64,000 nt of DNA from Gnetum montanum (taxonomy: Eukaryota; Streptophyta; Gnetopsida; Gnetales; Gnetaceae): contig MNCI01017909.1 in the NCBI GenBank assembly GCA_015680685.1, positions 311,079 to 375,078 on the forward strand, in the 5' to 3' direction. The notes beneath the pieces were generated by a model, which worked only from the letters and a program-made list of their open reading frames with translations, had not been told where the DNA came from and ran no database searches. The position numbers and the translations under genes were made by a program. Positions 1 through 10,199 of the stretch are shown here, in pieces. Within the stretch, counting starts at the first letter, position 1, and the number at the start of each line of letters is the position of its first letter.

Positions 1-1
1 T

Positions 2-715
2 TTAGGGGTTGAGCATAAACTAACCACACCTTATCACCCCCAAGCTAATGGTCAAGCTGAAGTTACCAATAGGGAGATCACCAGAATCTTAACACGGACA
101 GTTAGCAAAGTTAGGCAGGACTGGAGCACGAAACTAAATGACGCTCTTTGGGCATATCGCTCCACTTGGAAGCTCCCTACAGGATACTCTCCCTACGAGC
201 TCGTGTACGGAAAACTTCCAAAACTACCTATCCAGAGCGAACTCCGTACACTCTCCATGGCTTGTGAACTTCACTTGGATCTCGACCTAGCACAAAGGCA
301 ACGAATGGCCACCTTAAATGTGTTAGATGAAAATCGATTAATTACACTGTCGTTAAATGAGTTACACAAGGCACACAATAAACAACAGCATGACTTGAGG
401 ATCTGACTGTTTAGATATAAACCAGGAGATAAGGTTCTTTACTGGAATCCCACACATGTATCTCAACGTACGAAGTTTCAAACCCTGTGGGAAGGACCTT
501 ACATTATTCATACTACCTTTCCCTCAGGAGCCATGATGATATACAAGCCTGATAGCCCAGATAAACGACTATTGGTTAATGTACAACAGACAAAACCTTT
601 CCGTGCATCTGCGACAGCCAGTATAAGCCACAATTCTAATAACGGTCAACCTCGCTCCCTTTTTTGGATCTCTCCCTCACAGCTCAGTCATGGGGGAGAT
701 GGCCACCTATGCTAA
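2..715 (+). pseudogene. Integrase C-terminal part of pol, element 1
   Basis: End of the retrotransposon integrase, which inserts element cDNA into the host chromosome in the nucleus. The frame opens in the core domain just before the catalytic glutamate ([10 protein letters not shown]), passes through WAYRST and [11 protein letters not shown], and ends in the C-terminal domain with GDKVLYWNP and WEGPYII, a GPY/F-type module. One frame runs from 2 to the stop at 713-715 with a single internal stop, TGA at 404-406, where the related copies read Arg or a stop at the same codon. This is the best-preserved integrase end in the window. The start is outside the window, so a first Met cannot be assigned. 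Confidence 0.9.
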
Positions 716-2361
716 CCATATGAGGCCCTCAGTTCTTTTTTAGTTTTTGTTTTACACATTTTTGTTCTACAACGTTTTTGTTTTTCACATTTTTGTTTTA
801 CAATTTCTTGAACTTTTCTAATTTTTGTCTTACAAATTTCTTTAACTTTTCTTGTTTTTGTTTTACAACATCATTATATTTTTCTATCTTTTGTGTGTGT
901 GTGTGTCATCCATCATGTAAATTAGTCACCCAATAAGTGTTCGGGCCGATGGGATGAACTGTTTTCTATTAATTGCTAATGTTTGGTTTTTACCTTAAGT
1001 TACATTGTTGATACTAAGGTATGTTCTTTTGATATGGCAGGCAATGAGATCACTTCATCCATCCATCCATCAAGTCTATGGTTTCCCTTGGCTTGGAAAT
1101 ATATAGTTCCCTTCCAATAAGAACTTTAACGAACCAGTGACTGGGCATTTCTCAAACTAAGGAAGGACTCAAGGATTTGAAATGGGTGTGACTTCAAGGG
1201 AACTTGGTGCTTTTGTGTTGGTCATTCACTTGGGTGCTCGGATGTTTTTCTTCTTGGGTTTTCTTACCGTTCCGATGTAACCCAATAATTGGAAGTTGAG
1301 ACAGTAAAATTAAAGAAGTCTTTGCATGGTGTGGTCCCCACGCATAAAAACAAAAAACAAAAAAGAAGAAGAAAAAAATGGCAAAACAGAAAAAGAAGGA
1401 AAAAAAAAAGAAAGAAAAAGCTAAAAAGCTAAAAGTGAGGATTCAAAGCACACCCCTTAGACGGAATAAATTTGGGCTACAAGCACTGGTTATGGAACCA
1501 AAGTGTTCCCTCTAACTAAGGCCCTTCTCGCTTCCCATTCTCTCTGTTGTTTCGTCGGAATGGTGGTGGCTTCTCGAAGTTGCATCCTTGTTACCCAAGT
1601 GGGTGATTTAACCAACTGCATTGATGCGAAGTCACTGGAAGTGGTTGGTTTGAGGCCCGAGTTGGAATGAGATTCGCCAAGTCACATTAATCATGAAACA
1701 CACAAGGGGCTGTCCACCACCTTGTTCTTGGGACTCCATTCTACTTCTCTTCTTCCCATCCTTCTCTCCATTATTCACCTCATTGCCAGTTGTATCATTG
1801 AAAATACTTTGGTTGATGCTTTGTTTTCTTTGTGGTAAATTCTTCCAGTTAAGACTTTAACTCTTGTTTCCAAAGGCCATTCCCAGAGTCCACGGACTCT
1901 TTGAATGTGGGATTGTCAGGGCATTAAGGGCATGAGCCTACTTTGGGGAGGACCCACTGACATTCCTATTTGGAACATTAGTTAACTTCTTTTCCTTAAC
2001 GTTTTGCAATTAATTAACATTTTTGTTCATTTCCATCATGACATCCTTTCTATTGATGCCATAGTTGTTCCTTTTTACCTATCATTCCTATTCCTTTTTC
2101 TCTCTCCATTCTAACGCTACCGGAGGTTCGCGATTAGTCATGGGGGTACGGGGCCTGATTTTTCGATTTTTATCCTAAGCCCCAGATTTTTTTTTCGTTT
2201 TTTCTTCCTAACCCCTATACCTTTGGTAATCATCATCTACATTTTCCCAGATCCATATTAGCCATACCACAACTTAGCCAAGGAACCTAAACTGAAGCAA
2301 GGTATGCTTTACTTAATAATTTAATTACCCTTGCTAATATATGATTGTGTTGTGTGTGCAG
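716..2361 (+). other. Non-coding spacer between pol and ORF3 stub, element 1
   Basis: About 1.6 kb without a supported gene. 740-900 is T-rich, with repeated TTTTTGTTTTACA-like runs that recur at the same place in elements 2 and 3. A hairpin unit lies at 1321-1461. The spacer ends in GTGTGTGCAG directly before an ATG at 2362, a good 3' splice acceptor. Several stretches, such as GGGTGTGACTTCA near 1185 and 40100, are shared with element 3, so the spacer is a conserved part of the family. Confidence 0.75.
1321..1461 (+). repeat. Hairpin unit with A-rich loop (single copy)
   Basis: The left arm TTTGCATGGTGTGGTCCCCAC and the right arm GTGAGGATTCAAAGCACACC flank about 90 nt of nearly pure A/G. 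GGTGTG pairs with CACACC as an outer stem, and CCCAC with GTGAG-type sequence as an inner stem. The unit occurs once here, three times in element 2 and twice in element 3. Confidence 0.7.
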
Positions 2362-2568
2362 ATGGCAATCATACAACAACGGAATGGATCTAGAGCAGAC
2401 ACTTGGAATGGAACAGCGCTAAAGCAGCATGCAAGGAGTGGAATTGATAATGCGCTTACCGATGGACAACGAAAGGCACAATCTAGGCGTTGGCAGCAAC
2501 AAGACTCTTCGTCTTTCTTCTCTTCTATTCTCTCTCCTCTTTTCTCTCAGCTACCAACTGTGGCCTGA
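2362..2568 (+). pseudogene. ORF3 stub, element 1
   Basis: A 68-codon frame begins at an ATG directly after a splice-acceptor-like TGTGTGCAG (2352-2361) and ends in TGA. It begins MAII, is rich in Gln, Ser and Arg, and has a hydrophobic Phe/Leu stretch near its end. It sits where element 3 has the start of a 951-codon ORF3 that begins MALK after the same CAG|ATGGC context. I see no further ORF3 sequence before the LTR, so this is either a deleted derivative or a short ancestral form. Function unknown. Confidence 0.5.
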
Positions 2569-2706
2569 TGTCATTGTAATAAGGTGTTCACCCTTGTTGT
2601 CATGAACACCAGTTTTTGTCAAGTCTTGTAATAAAGACCGTTCACATGTCATTCCATTAGTTCCATTTCCCCTAATAATCCCATACCTACCTGATATCAT
2701 TGTAAG

Positions 2707-2743
2707 GAACTCGAGGACGAGTTTTCATTCAGTCATGGGGGTA
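2707..2743 (+). promoter_or_regulatory. Polypurine tract and conserved pre-LTR block, element 1
   Basis: GGAACTCGAGGACGAG is followed by TCATGGGGGTA immediately before the LTR. The same block (GAACTCAAGGATGAG...GTGGGGGTA) stands before the 3' LTR of element 3, and a degenerate version (GAGGATGAG...GTGGGAGTA) before that of element 2. The G-rich run fits the plus-strand primer of reverse transcription. Confidence 0.8.
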
Positions 2744-3798
2744 TGATGAGACGCGATTTACACTAGGCCGTGATATCGCGTACACGATATCGCGTCTTCT
2801 CCTGTGATATCGCGTACGCGATATCGCGTCCCGCCGCCATATCTATAAATAAGAGGCGGCACTCCCTTCATTTCAAAATCCTGGCTAGTGTAGCGAAGCT
2901 CTGGCAGATTGATCACTCCAGAGTTAGAATTTTTCCCCATGTGCCCGCAGTAGGAGTCCTAGAGTGAACGGCTCTTTATTCGAGTAGCTTGCAACCTGAA
3001 CCCAAGTTGTGTACGGCAATAAAGACGAACTTGTTTGGATAAACCTTGCAGCACGTGGTTTCATTTATTGCTTTCATTTACTGCTTTCCTAGTGTGTTCA
3101 AGTACGACTTGATTACAAGCGTCTATGGACGTGTACGGCTAGTCAAGGAATCGGCTGCTTGACGCAATGCATGAGTACGACTCAATTACGAGCATTGGTT
3201 GCTTGGTAACCCAGTAGCGTATTCCAGGATTCTGCGCTTGGTAACTCCAGGGTCCGATGTGTACGGCTAGTTGAGGAATCGGCTGCTCATTGCTAGGCTA
3301 GAGCATGGGATAAGTACGACTTAGTTACGAGCACCCACGGGCGTGTACGGCTGGCTAAGGAATCAGCTGCTTATCACACGTAGGCTAAATAGGTGCCTCA
3401 GTACGACCACTTCGAGCACTTGCGTTATGTGTGGCGATCCCAGTAACGGCTAGCGTTTGGTAAGCCACAGTTGCATAGTTCAGGGTGTGTCCGGCAAGTG
3501 GGAACAGATGTTGACGCTAGTTAATTTAGACTTAGATCTTAGCTAGAGTTAGTTTAGTTTCTCAACTCTTTCCTCCTGGTAGCATAGAAGATAAGCTGAA
3601 AATACCAAAAAAATCACAGACCTCAGACTTGCTTAACCATACACTGTGACACTTACAAGAAAGCCTTGGAAGACAACGAACGATTAACCCCAAGTGTTTC
3701 TTGTGGCGTTAAGGCATTTAGTCTGCGGAGTTCGACCGGATCGCGCATGTACGCTTGTATTCGTATGGTGGAGTGTAGGGGTACCTTGCCACTCATCA
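2744..3798 (+). repeat. 3' LTR of element 1
   Basis: 1055 bp, TGATGA...TCATCA. Its U3 begins with CpG-rich palindromes, including GATATCGCGTACGCGATATC (about 2812-2831), then TATAAATAAG near 2843. The conserved CGGCTCTTTATTCGAG and the poly(A) signal AATAAA (3018-3023) follow. It is longer than the 844-892 bp LTRs of its relatives because of a tandem repeat at 3102-3425. The 5' LTR lies left of the window. Confidence 0.92.
3102..3425 (+). repeat. Tandem repeat expansion in U5 of element 1 LTR
   Basis: Four imperfect units start with AGTACGACTYRATTACRAGC-like sequence near 3102, 3173, 3313 and 3400; the first three also contain GTGTACGGCTRGTYRAGGAA and RTCGGCTGCT. Element 3 has a single counterpart (AAGTACGACCATCTC, about 32539). 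The expansion accounts for most of the extra LTR length. Confidence 0.75.
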
Positions 3799-4362
3799 AC
3801 CCCACTTTCCTGAACACATCTTGAACACATATAACACTACTAGGTTACCAAACATTAAGTGTTGTTGGGTTACCAAGTACTATATGAATGCTCAAAGTGG
3901 ACATGCTCATGTTCATACACTATTGGAGATAAATTACTTAATCAAATGCATTAAAATAAAGAACAGGAAAGTAAAATGAAATAAGAAAAATATTAAGCTA
4001 TTCTCAATGCTGCAAAGATTGTCAAAAGAGTTCATTTTATTCCTGTCACATTGCTGCACTTAGGTACATTAGTGCTCGAACAAAGAACTATACACACTTT
4101 AGACTCATTTTGCGAGCACTCAAAAAATATTCTAACTCTAGGAGGAAGAAACAATAAGAGCTTGGCTACCTTGCTTGAAAACTAAAAACTAATTAAAAAC
4201 TTCCAAAAATTGAAGCCCATGCATGGTATTTATAGACTCAAGGTATATACTCCGACATTGGACATTTGGCATCAAATCCAAGCCCTAACGTCGTATATGC
4301 GACGCCATGGTCCTAATGTCGTGTATCCAATGTTGCGGTTGACATCCAATGGTGATTCATCA
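3799..4362 (-). repeat. 3' LTR of element 2, truncated
   Basis: Begins TGATGAATCACC (4362 leftwards) after the tract GTGGGAGTA, and aligns with the 5' LTR from 13693 down to about 13157. The rest of the LTR (counterpart of 13156-12850) is missing because element 1 ends at 3798. It contains repeated GGTTACCAA blocks and a TATAAATACC-type TATA box near 4230. Confidence 0.88.
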
Positions 4363-6590
4363 TACTCCCACATCTAAATGAAAACTCATCCTCAAGTGAA
4401 GAAGTAGCGGAACAAGTTCTTAATAATATAACATATTGGGTAGGTATGGGATTATTGACTAACATGACAAACTAACTCAAATGAAACACACATATAGACT
4501 CTAAGTGCCTAAGTGTACAAAATTACAATTTTTACAACATTGGATGTTCATGAGAAGAGGAGTGAACACCTTGGAGAATATTAACATCCAACACCTCTTG
4601 GTAGCAGGAGAATGAAAGAGAGAGAAGAGATTATTTGATCATGAATGGTACTCATTGTGTGATATTGCTACATCATCCTTGGTGAAGATAGTCCCACTTC
4701 CAATCCATGCTTCCGACTGCAATCACAACAAGATCGTGAATTTGTATGTAATGTGTAATACATAGTGATTAAATGCCTTGGCTCATTGATGGTTACACTG
4801 GGCTAAGTTGTGATTGTAGTAAATTGGTTTCTTTGAGTAGTGTTAGCGGGAAGGCTAACAAATAGGGTAAAATAGATAAGTGGTCCACTAGATTCAAAAA
4901 ATGTTTAACACAAGGAAATATTTAAAGAGGGTATAAGAATTCACAATAACAAAAAGAAAATTTTACTTGAAAAAGATTGTGAAAATGTGAACAATTGGAT
5001 ATCATTGATGGGGTAAACAAAAGGAATTTGATTGTGAAAATGTCTAAGGGTAAAGAACTTAACTAACCCAACCAAAAGATATGCAAGTGGGTCCTTTCCA
5101 AAGTAGGCATAGGCCTTTTATGCCCTTTCATAACTTCAAACTAAAGAGTCCATGGGCTCCATGTATGATTAATGGTTACAAAAGATTAAATACAAAAACC
5201 CAAAAGTAACTAACTAAGAATTCTGACACATCAAACCAGGACATTGAACCAACACATGAAATTGATAGTGAGGTGCAACATGGAAAGCATAGATGGATAA
5301 GAGAGAGAGAGAAAGTGGAATGGAGTTCCTAATTATGGTCACATGAAGTCCCTTGTGGATTTTGTGGTTAAATGACTTGATTGGATCCATCCTTAGTCTA
5401 GACCAAAACCAACCATTTTTAGTGACTTTGCATTGACATTCTAAGACCATTCCATCCCCTGAGACACAAGAGTGCTCTCATAGAACAACTACCACTCCAA
5501 ATTAGAGAAGAAGTAGGAAGTGAGGAAGGGCCTTAGTTTAAGGAGACAAGTCCCATAACTAGTGCTTATAGCCCATTTATTCTATCTAAGGGGTGTGCTT
5601 TGAATTCTCATTGTTTATTTTTTAAAAAAATGAAAACCACACCATGCAAAGACACATGCATTTATTTTTTCTAAGGGGTGTGCTTTAAATCCTCATCTTT
5701 TTTTATTCTTGATGAGAACCACACTATGCAAAGACACATGCATTTATTTTGTCTGAGGGGTGTGCTTTGAATTCTCATCATTTTTTTTCTTTTTGATGAA
5801 AACCACACCATGCAAGGACTTATTCAACTTCCTTTATTGGTTGGCATGGAATGGCAAGAAATTCATGGAAACACACATGCACCTAGACAAACAGAAAATT
5901 ACAAAGAATACCGAATCCCCTTGAAGCCACACCTTGTTCAAACCTTTGAATCCTTTTGAATTCTAGAAACTACTAAAGTTACAAATTTATTAAAATTTTA
6001 TTAATGAAAAAGGGACTAAATATTTCCAAAACAAGGAAAACCATAGAGTATGTGGATGGATGGATGTTGTGGACTTGTTGCCTGTTACATGAAAAAGAAA
6101 CCATGTCATAATTATCTATAATAAAATTCAAAGCTAGAAACTAGACACCAACAATCAAATAACAAAAATTGTACATACCACCATCAAGTAACACATTACC
6201 AATGTACTTGGCACTTATTAAAAAAAAGTTAGAAAATCACACCAAATAAAAGAAAATATAGAAGAAAGTATAAATTATTCAAGAAATATCAAATGTACTA
6301 ATGATGGTGTAAAAAAAAATTAGAAAAGATTAATAACATAAAAACAAAAAGATGTAAAATAAAAAATGTGTAAAACAAAAAAGTTGAAAAATTGAGGAGC
6401 CACTTGAATGGTTAGCATGGTTGGCCATCTCCCCTACAACTAAGTTGAAAGGAGGAGATCTCAAATATGGAGCATGGTTGTCCATCGGATGAGGTGCTTG
6501 TTGTGTTAGTTGGCATATGCTCATGGAAAGGCTTAATTTGTTGGATGTTGACTAGCTATTTCTTGTTTGGAATCTTAGGTTTATAGATCA
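4363..6590 (-). other. Pol-to-LTR spacer of element 2 with ORF3-stub relic
   Basis: No supported gene. On the minus strand a GATTGCAG acceptor-like site near 4719 lies where elements 1 and 3 have the ORF3 start, but the ATG is lost. The following ~330 bp resembles the element 1 stub region, including the CAAGGTGTTCAC-type block near its end. A T-rich tract (6240-6400) matches those of the other elements. The polypurine tract (4363-4375) is degenerate. Confidence 0.65.
5586..5822 (-). repeat. Three tandem hairpin units, element 2
   Basis: Three units of about 80 bp. On the plus strand each begins with AAGGGGTGTGCTTTRAATYCTCAT or a close variant, then a short T/A-rich loop, then ATGARAACCACACYATGCAAAG. 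The outer GGTGTG/CACACC pairing and an inner stem are present in the second and third units; the inner stem of the first is weaker. Confidence 0.78.
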
Positions 6591-6599
6591 TCATGGCCC

Positions 6600-7690
6600 C
6601 TAAAGGAAAAGTTTCATAAATGATGTAAGGTCCTTCCCACAATGTCTGGAACTTAGTTCATTGAGGTACGTGTGTGGGGTTCTAGTAGAGAACCTTATCT
6701 CTTGGTGAAATTTAACTTTTCTAATTTCTAGGTTATGATGCTTTTTGTTATAAGCCTTGTGCAACTTATTAGATGATAAGGCCACTAATCGGTTTTCATC
6801 TAGCAGATTGAGATTCATTAGTCTTTCCTTTTGGGCTAGACTTAAGTCAAGGTCAAAGTCACAAGTTGTTGAAAGTGTACGAAGTTCAAATTGAATAGGA
6901 AGTGTTGGTAGTTTACTATACACAAGCTCATAGGGAGAGTAGCCTATAGGAAGTTTCTAAGTTGAGCCATAGGCTCAAAGGGCATTGTTGAGTTTTGTGC
7001 TCCAATCATTCCTATACTTGCTAACAGTTCTTGTTAGTATTCTTGTGATTTCCTTATTGGTAACCTTAGCTTGACCATTAGCTTGGGGTTGGTAAGGTGT
7101 TGTGAGTTTATGTTCAACCCCCAAGTGTTGCATGAGCTTTTGAAAAGTAGTGCCTATAAATTAAGTCCATTGTAAAAAATAATGCATGTGGCACACCAAA
7201 CCTATTTACAATGTTTTGTTGTACAAACCAAACAGTAGTAGAAGATGTACAGTCAATGATGGTTGCTGCTTCTAGGCCTTTTGTACAATTGTCAATAGCA
7301 ACTATGATGTACACCTTTTCTTTTGACATGGACATGATGGGACCAATTAAATCAATGACCCAAATGTCAAATGGTTCCAAAGGTTGAATCCATTATTAAG
7401 GTTCCTCCATTCAAGTAGTCATTCCATCCTCTCGTTGGCATCATTCACAAGAGCAGATGAAATGGTGAGCATCCCTAAAAAGTGTTGGCCAATAGTACCC
7501 TGCCATCAATATTTTAATGGTCGTGCATTTCCCAACATAGTTTCCTCCACAAGGACCTTCATGAGCATCTTGGAGAATGTGTAGTTGATCGGCATCAGGG
7601 ACACACCAACGAACTAGGCCATCGGTGCACACCTTATAGAGGTGTTCATTAATCTCCATGAAGTGGTTTACCTGGTGAAGAAACTATTAT
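6600..7690 (-). pseudogene. Integrase, element 2
   Basis: Decayed integrase. From 7659 leftwards the zinc-binding part reads DGLVRWCVPD, then HEGPCGG, and ends in CSCE. The core follows with EPFDIWVIDL (first catalytic Asp), KVYIIVAID and VNRFGVPHAL. The segment holding the second Asp is altered: the expected SDNG is not readable. The C-terminal part continues through YSKLPTLPIQFELRTLS and DENRLVALSSNKLHK to the GPY-like end near 6600. Several stops and frameshifts separate these blocks. The same order and similar residues are seen in elements 1 and 3. Confidence 0.85.
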
Positions 7691-7859
7691 TTCCTTCAAT
7701 GGTCCAATCCTTGTGGCATCTCTTGAGTGAGAAGATAGGTAAGAATGTTATCATACCATTTTGGCTCATTGGGTATTTGTTTAGTTATTACTCAAGCAAA
7801 GAGGAGTTCATCAGGAAACATATAAGGTAATTGATTTTCATCCTCTTTGTCATCCCATT

Positions 7860-9115
7860 GCAACCAAAACAAGTGATCAAAAACCACATTCTTAGTGCCC
7901 TTTCGATCTACCATTGTAAGATGAAATTCCTACAAGATCACCAGCCATCGTATAACATAGGGGCTCACTATTGGTTTGCTCATTAGGAAGTAGATGACAC
8001 TATGATCTATGTGCAAAAACACCTTATATCCAAGCACATAATGCTTAAACTTCTCTAGAACAAACACCACCATCAACAATTCTTTTTCTGTAGTGGTGTA
8101 GTTCAATTGTGCACCCACAGTGCTTTGACTGGTGCAGTGGATGTAGTATAGACATTTCTTATCATATAATTGCATCAGCATAGCTCCCAAAGAATAATTT
8201 GATGCATCTATCATGATGTGAAATGATTTGGACCAGTCTTGTGCTTGTAGGATTTGGGTTGCTATAAGCTTTTCCTTCAGTTGTTGGAATGCTTTCTCAC
8301 ACTCTGCGGTCTAGACAAAGGAAGCATCTTTCTTTATTAGCTCGACCAACAATTTTGTGATCTTAGAGAAATTCTCTATGAACTGTTAGTAGTAGCCAAT
8401 GTGTCCATGGAATGATCAAACATCTTTAACTATTTTTAGGTGGCAGGTTATTCCTTAGATAATCCTTATTTTTTCAAGGTCCACCTCAATTCCTACTTAT
8501 GATATTTTGTGCCCCAATATAATGCCCTCCTGGACCATGAGGTGACTTTTTTGCCAATTGAGGTGCAAGTTAGTTTCAACACATCATTTTGGCACTTGCT
8601 CAAGGTGGTCCAGGGGTTACTCAAATGTAGCTCTATAGGTGGAGAAGTCATCCATGAAGACTTCTATACCACTACTGATCTACTATTGAAAGATGCTTAG
8701 GACTAAGCATTGAAATGTGGTAGGAGCATTGCATAGACCAAAAAGCATCTTATGATATGAAAAATTCCCCTAGGGACTTGTGAGCATTGTCTTTGCTTGG
8801 TCCTCTGGTCCAATTTGGATTTGGTTATAGCCACTATAACCATCTAGGAAGCTACAGTAGTAATGCCTTAATATTGTGTCAAGCACCTGGTCAACAAATG
8901 GCAATGGAAAGTGATCCTTGAATGCTACCATGTTTAGTAGCCTAAAATTGATGTAGACTTGGAACTTACCACATTTCTTTAGTATAATTACAAGTGGACT
9001 AACCCACTCACTTTCTGCAATGGGATAGATGAACCCTACCTTGAGGAGTTGCTTGATTTCCTCCTTGATGATTTGCTTCAATTTGGGGTTCAACTGCCTT
9101 TGTGGCTATCATTTT
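7860..9115 (-). pseudogene. Reverse transcriptase and RNase H, element 2
   Basis: Copies the element RNA into DNA in cytoplasmic particles; not functional here. From 9093 leftwards: NPKLKQIIKEEIKQLLKVGF, SEWVSPLVI, INFRLLN, SFLDGYSGYNQIQI, then FGLCNAP and the catalytic VFMDDFS near 8650. A break follows, then the connection and RNase H with DASNYSLGAML (8214 leftwards), LNYTTTEKELL and a DHSVIYFL block. At the codon after HLMV this copy reads CAG (near 8530), where both copies of the duplicated segment in element 3 have TAG. Confidence 0.87.
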
Positions 9116-9240
9116 GGCTTCATGGTTGGGTTGGTGTAAATGTAATGCTGGCATATCCTAGGATCAATCCCTATGAGTTCAAGATATGACCAAGCAAAAG
9201 CTATTGACCATATTTCAACTACTTTCAATAGCATCTCTTT

Positions 9241-10010
9241 CTATTCTAGAGCAAGTCTTGCATTGATTATAACCATGTTCTTATTTTTCAAAAATACATA
9301 TTCCATTCCAGTCAATAACGTTCTTAGTCCAAGTGGCTGTTTCTTGAAGTTCTCAAGAATTTCCAACTCTTCCCAATAGGTATCATCATTTGTATCATCA
9401 AAGAGTTGGTGATGAACTTGCTCAAGTTCATCCATGCTTGTGACATATTCACATGTCAAACTGTCAGCTACTTCCATGCACAATGTGCTGCTTTCTGAAT
9501 CAGCAGTCAACCACTGGGTGTCCTCCTATTTTGTGGCTACTACATACAGGCACTATTGAAATTTTTTTTGGCACATACTACTTGCATGTAGAGCTAGATT
9601 CTTGCTTTATGGCCCAAAGTTTTTGCACACAATTTCATCCGCTATCACTATAAGAGATGCATGGAACTCTCTTCTTCTCGATCTTTTTGAATGCATTTTC
9701 TTTCAAGATTTCTAGGGAAAGATCTTTGATGTCCATTCTTACATCTATGGTGCTCAGCCATGCTCTTCCCATGATAATTGGGAAGTCCCCTTTACAGTTC
9801 TCCACTTTGATTACCAAGAAGTCAGCAAGATAAGACCACCCACAGACAATGGTCATAATGTCTTCTACCAGTTTCAATGGAATAGTGATGGATTGGTCTG
9901 CCAATTCTAATCTAATGTTGCTCTTCTTAAAAGGAGGTAGGTTTCAAGCAATGTACATCTCATGAGAAATCAAATTAACACCAGAACCTGAATTGAGAAG
10001 AGCCTTGCAT
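9241..10010 (-). pseudogene. Protease and PR-RT linker, element 2
   Basis: The minus-strand frame at 9904-9635 contains the flap-side half of the aspartic protease domain (ADQSITIPLKLVEDIMTIV and NCKGDFPIIMGRAWLSTIDV), closely matching element 3. The active-site region upstream, near 9980, corresponds to SGVNLIS of element 3. The linker at 9510-9241 (SLTCEYVTSMDELEQVH, LGLRTLLTGMEYVFL) matches the acidic PR-RT linker of element 3. Stops and frame changes separate the parts. Confidence 0.78.
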
Positions 10011-10199
10011 ATTTCATTCCTGGTAATCTACAAAGAAATTAAAGGACTTCTAGGATTAGCTAATTTCTTGGGAAGGTTTCCTACATTGATTCAATTAGAC
10101 ATGGTGTGAGTAAGCATTATGGTATGGATCCTTGGCAAATTTTGGTTTGAAGAAGGCTTGAAGAAATTGGATATGGAGGAAGAGGTAAGAGCAAGGTTG

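Larger units (their letters stand above)
1..3798 (+). mobile_element. Ty3/gypsy element 1 (Athila/Tat-like), 3' part
   Basis: Right-hand part of an LTR retrotransposon whose left part lies outside the window. It holds, in order, the integrase C-terminus (2-715), a long non-coding spacer, a short ORF3 stub (2362-2568), a polypurine tract and a 3' LTR (2744-3798). Element 3 in this window has the same order, similar integrase sequence and the same LTR ends (TGATGA...TCATCA), so they are one family. Assignment to the Athila/Tat group rests on the tRNA-Asp-type primer sites of elements 2 and 3, because the primer site of this copy is not visible. It appears to be inserted in the 3' LTR of element 2, which resumes at 3799. 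Confidence 0.9.
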
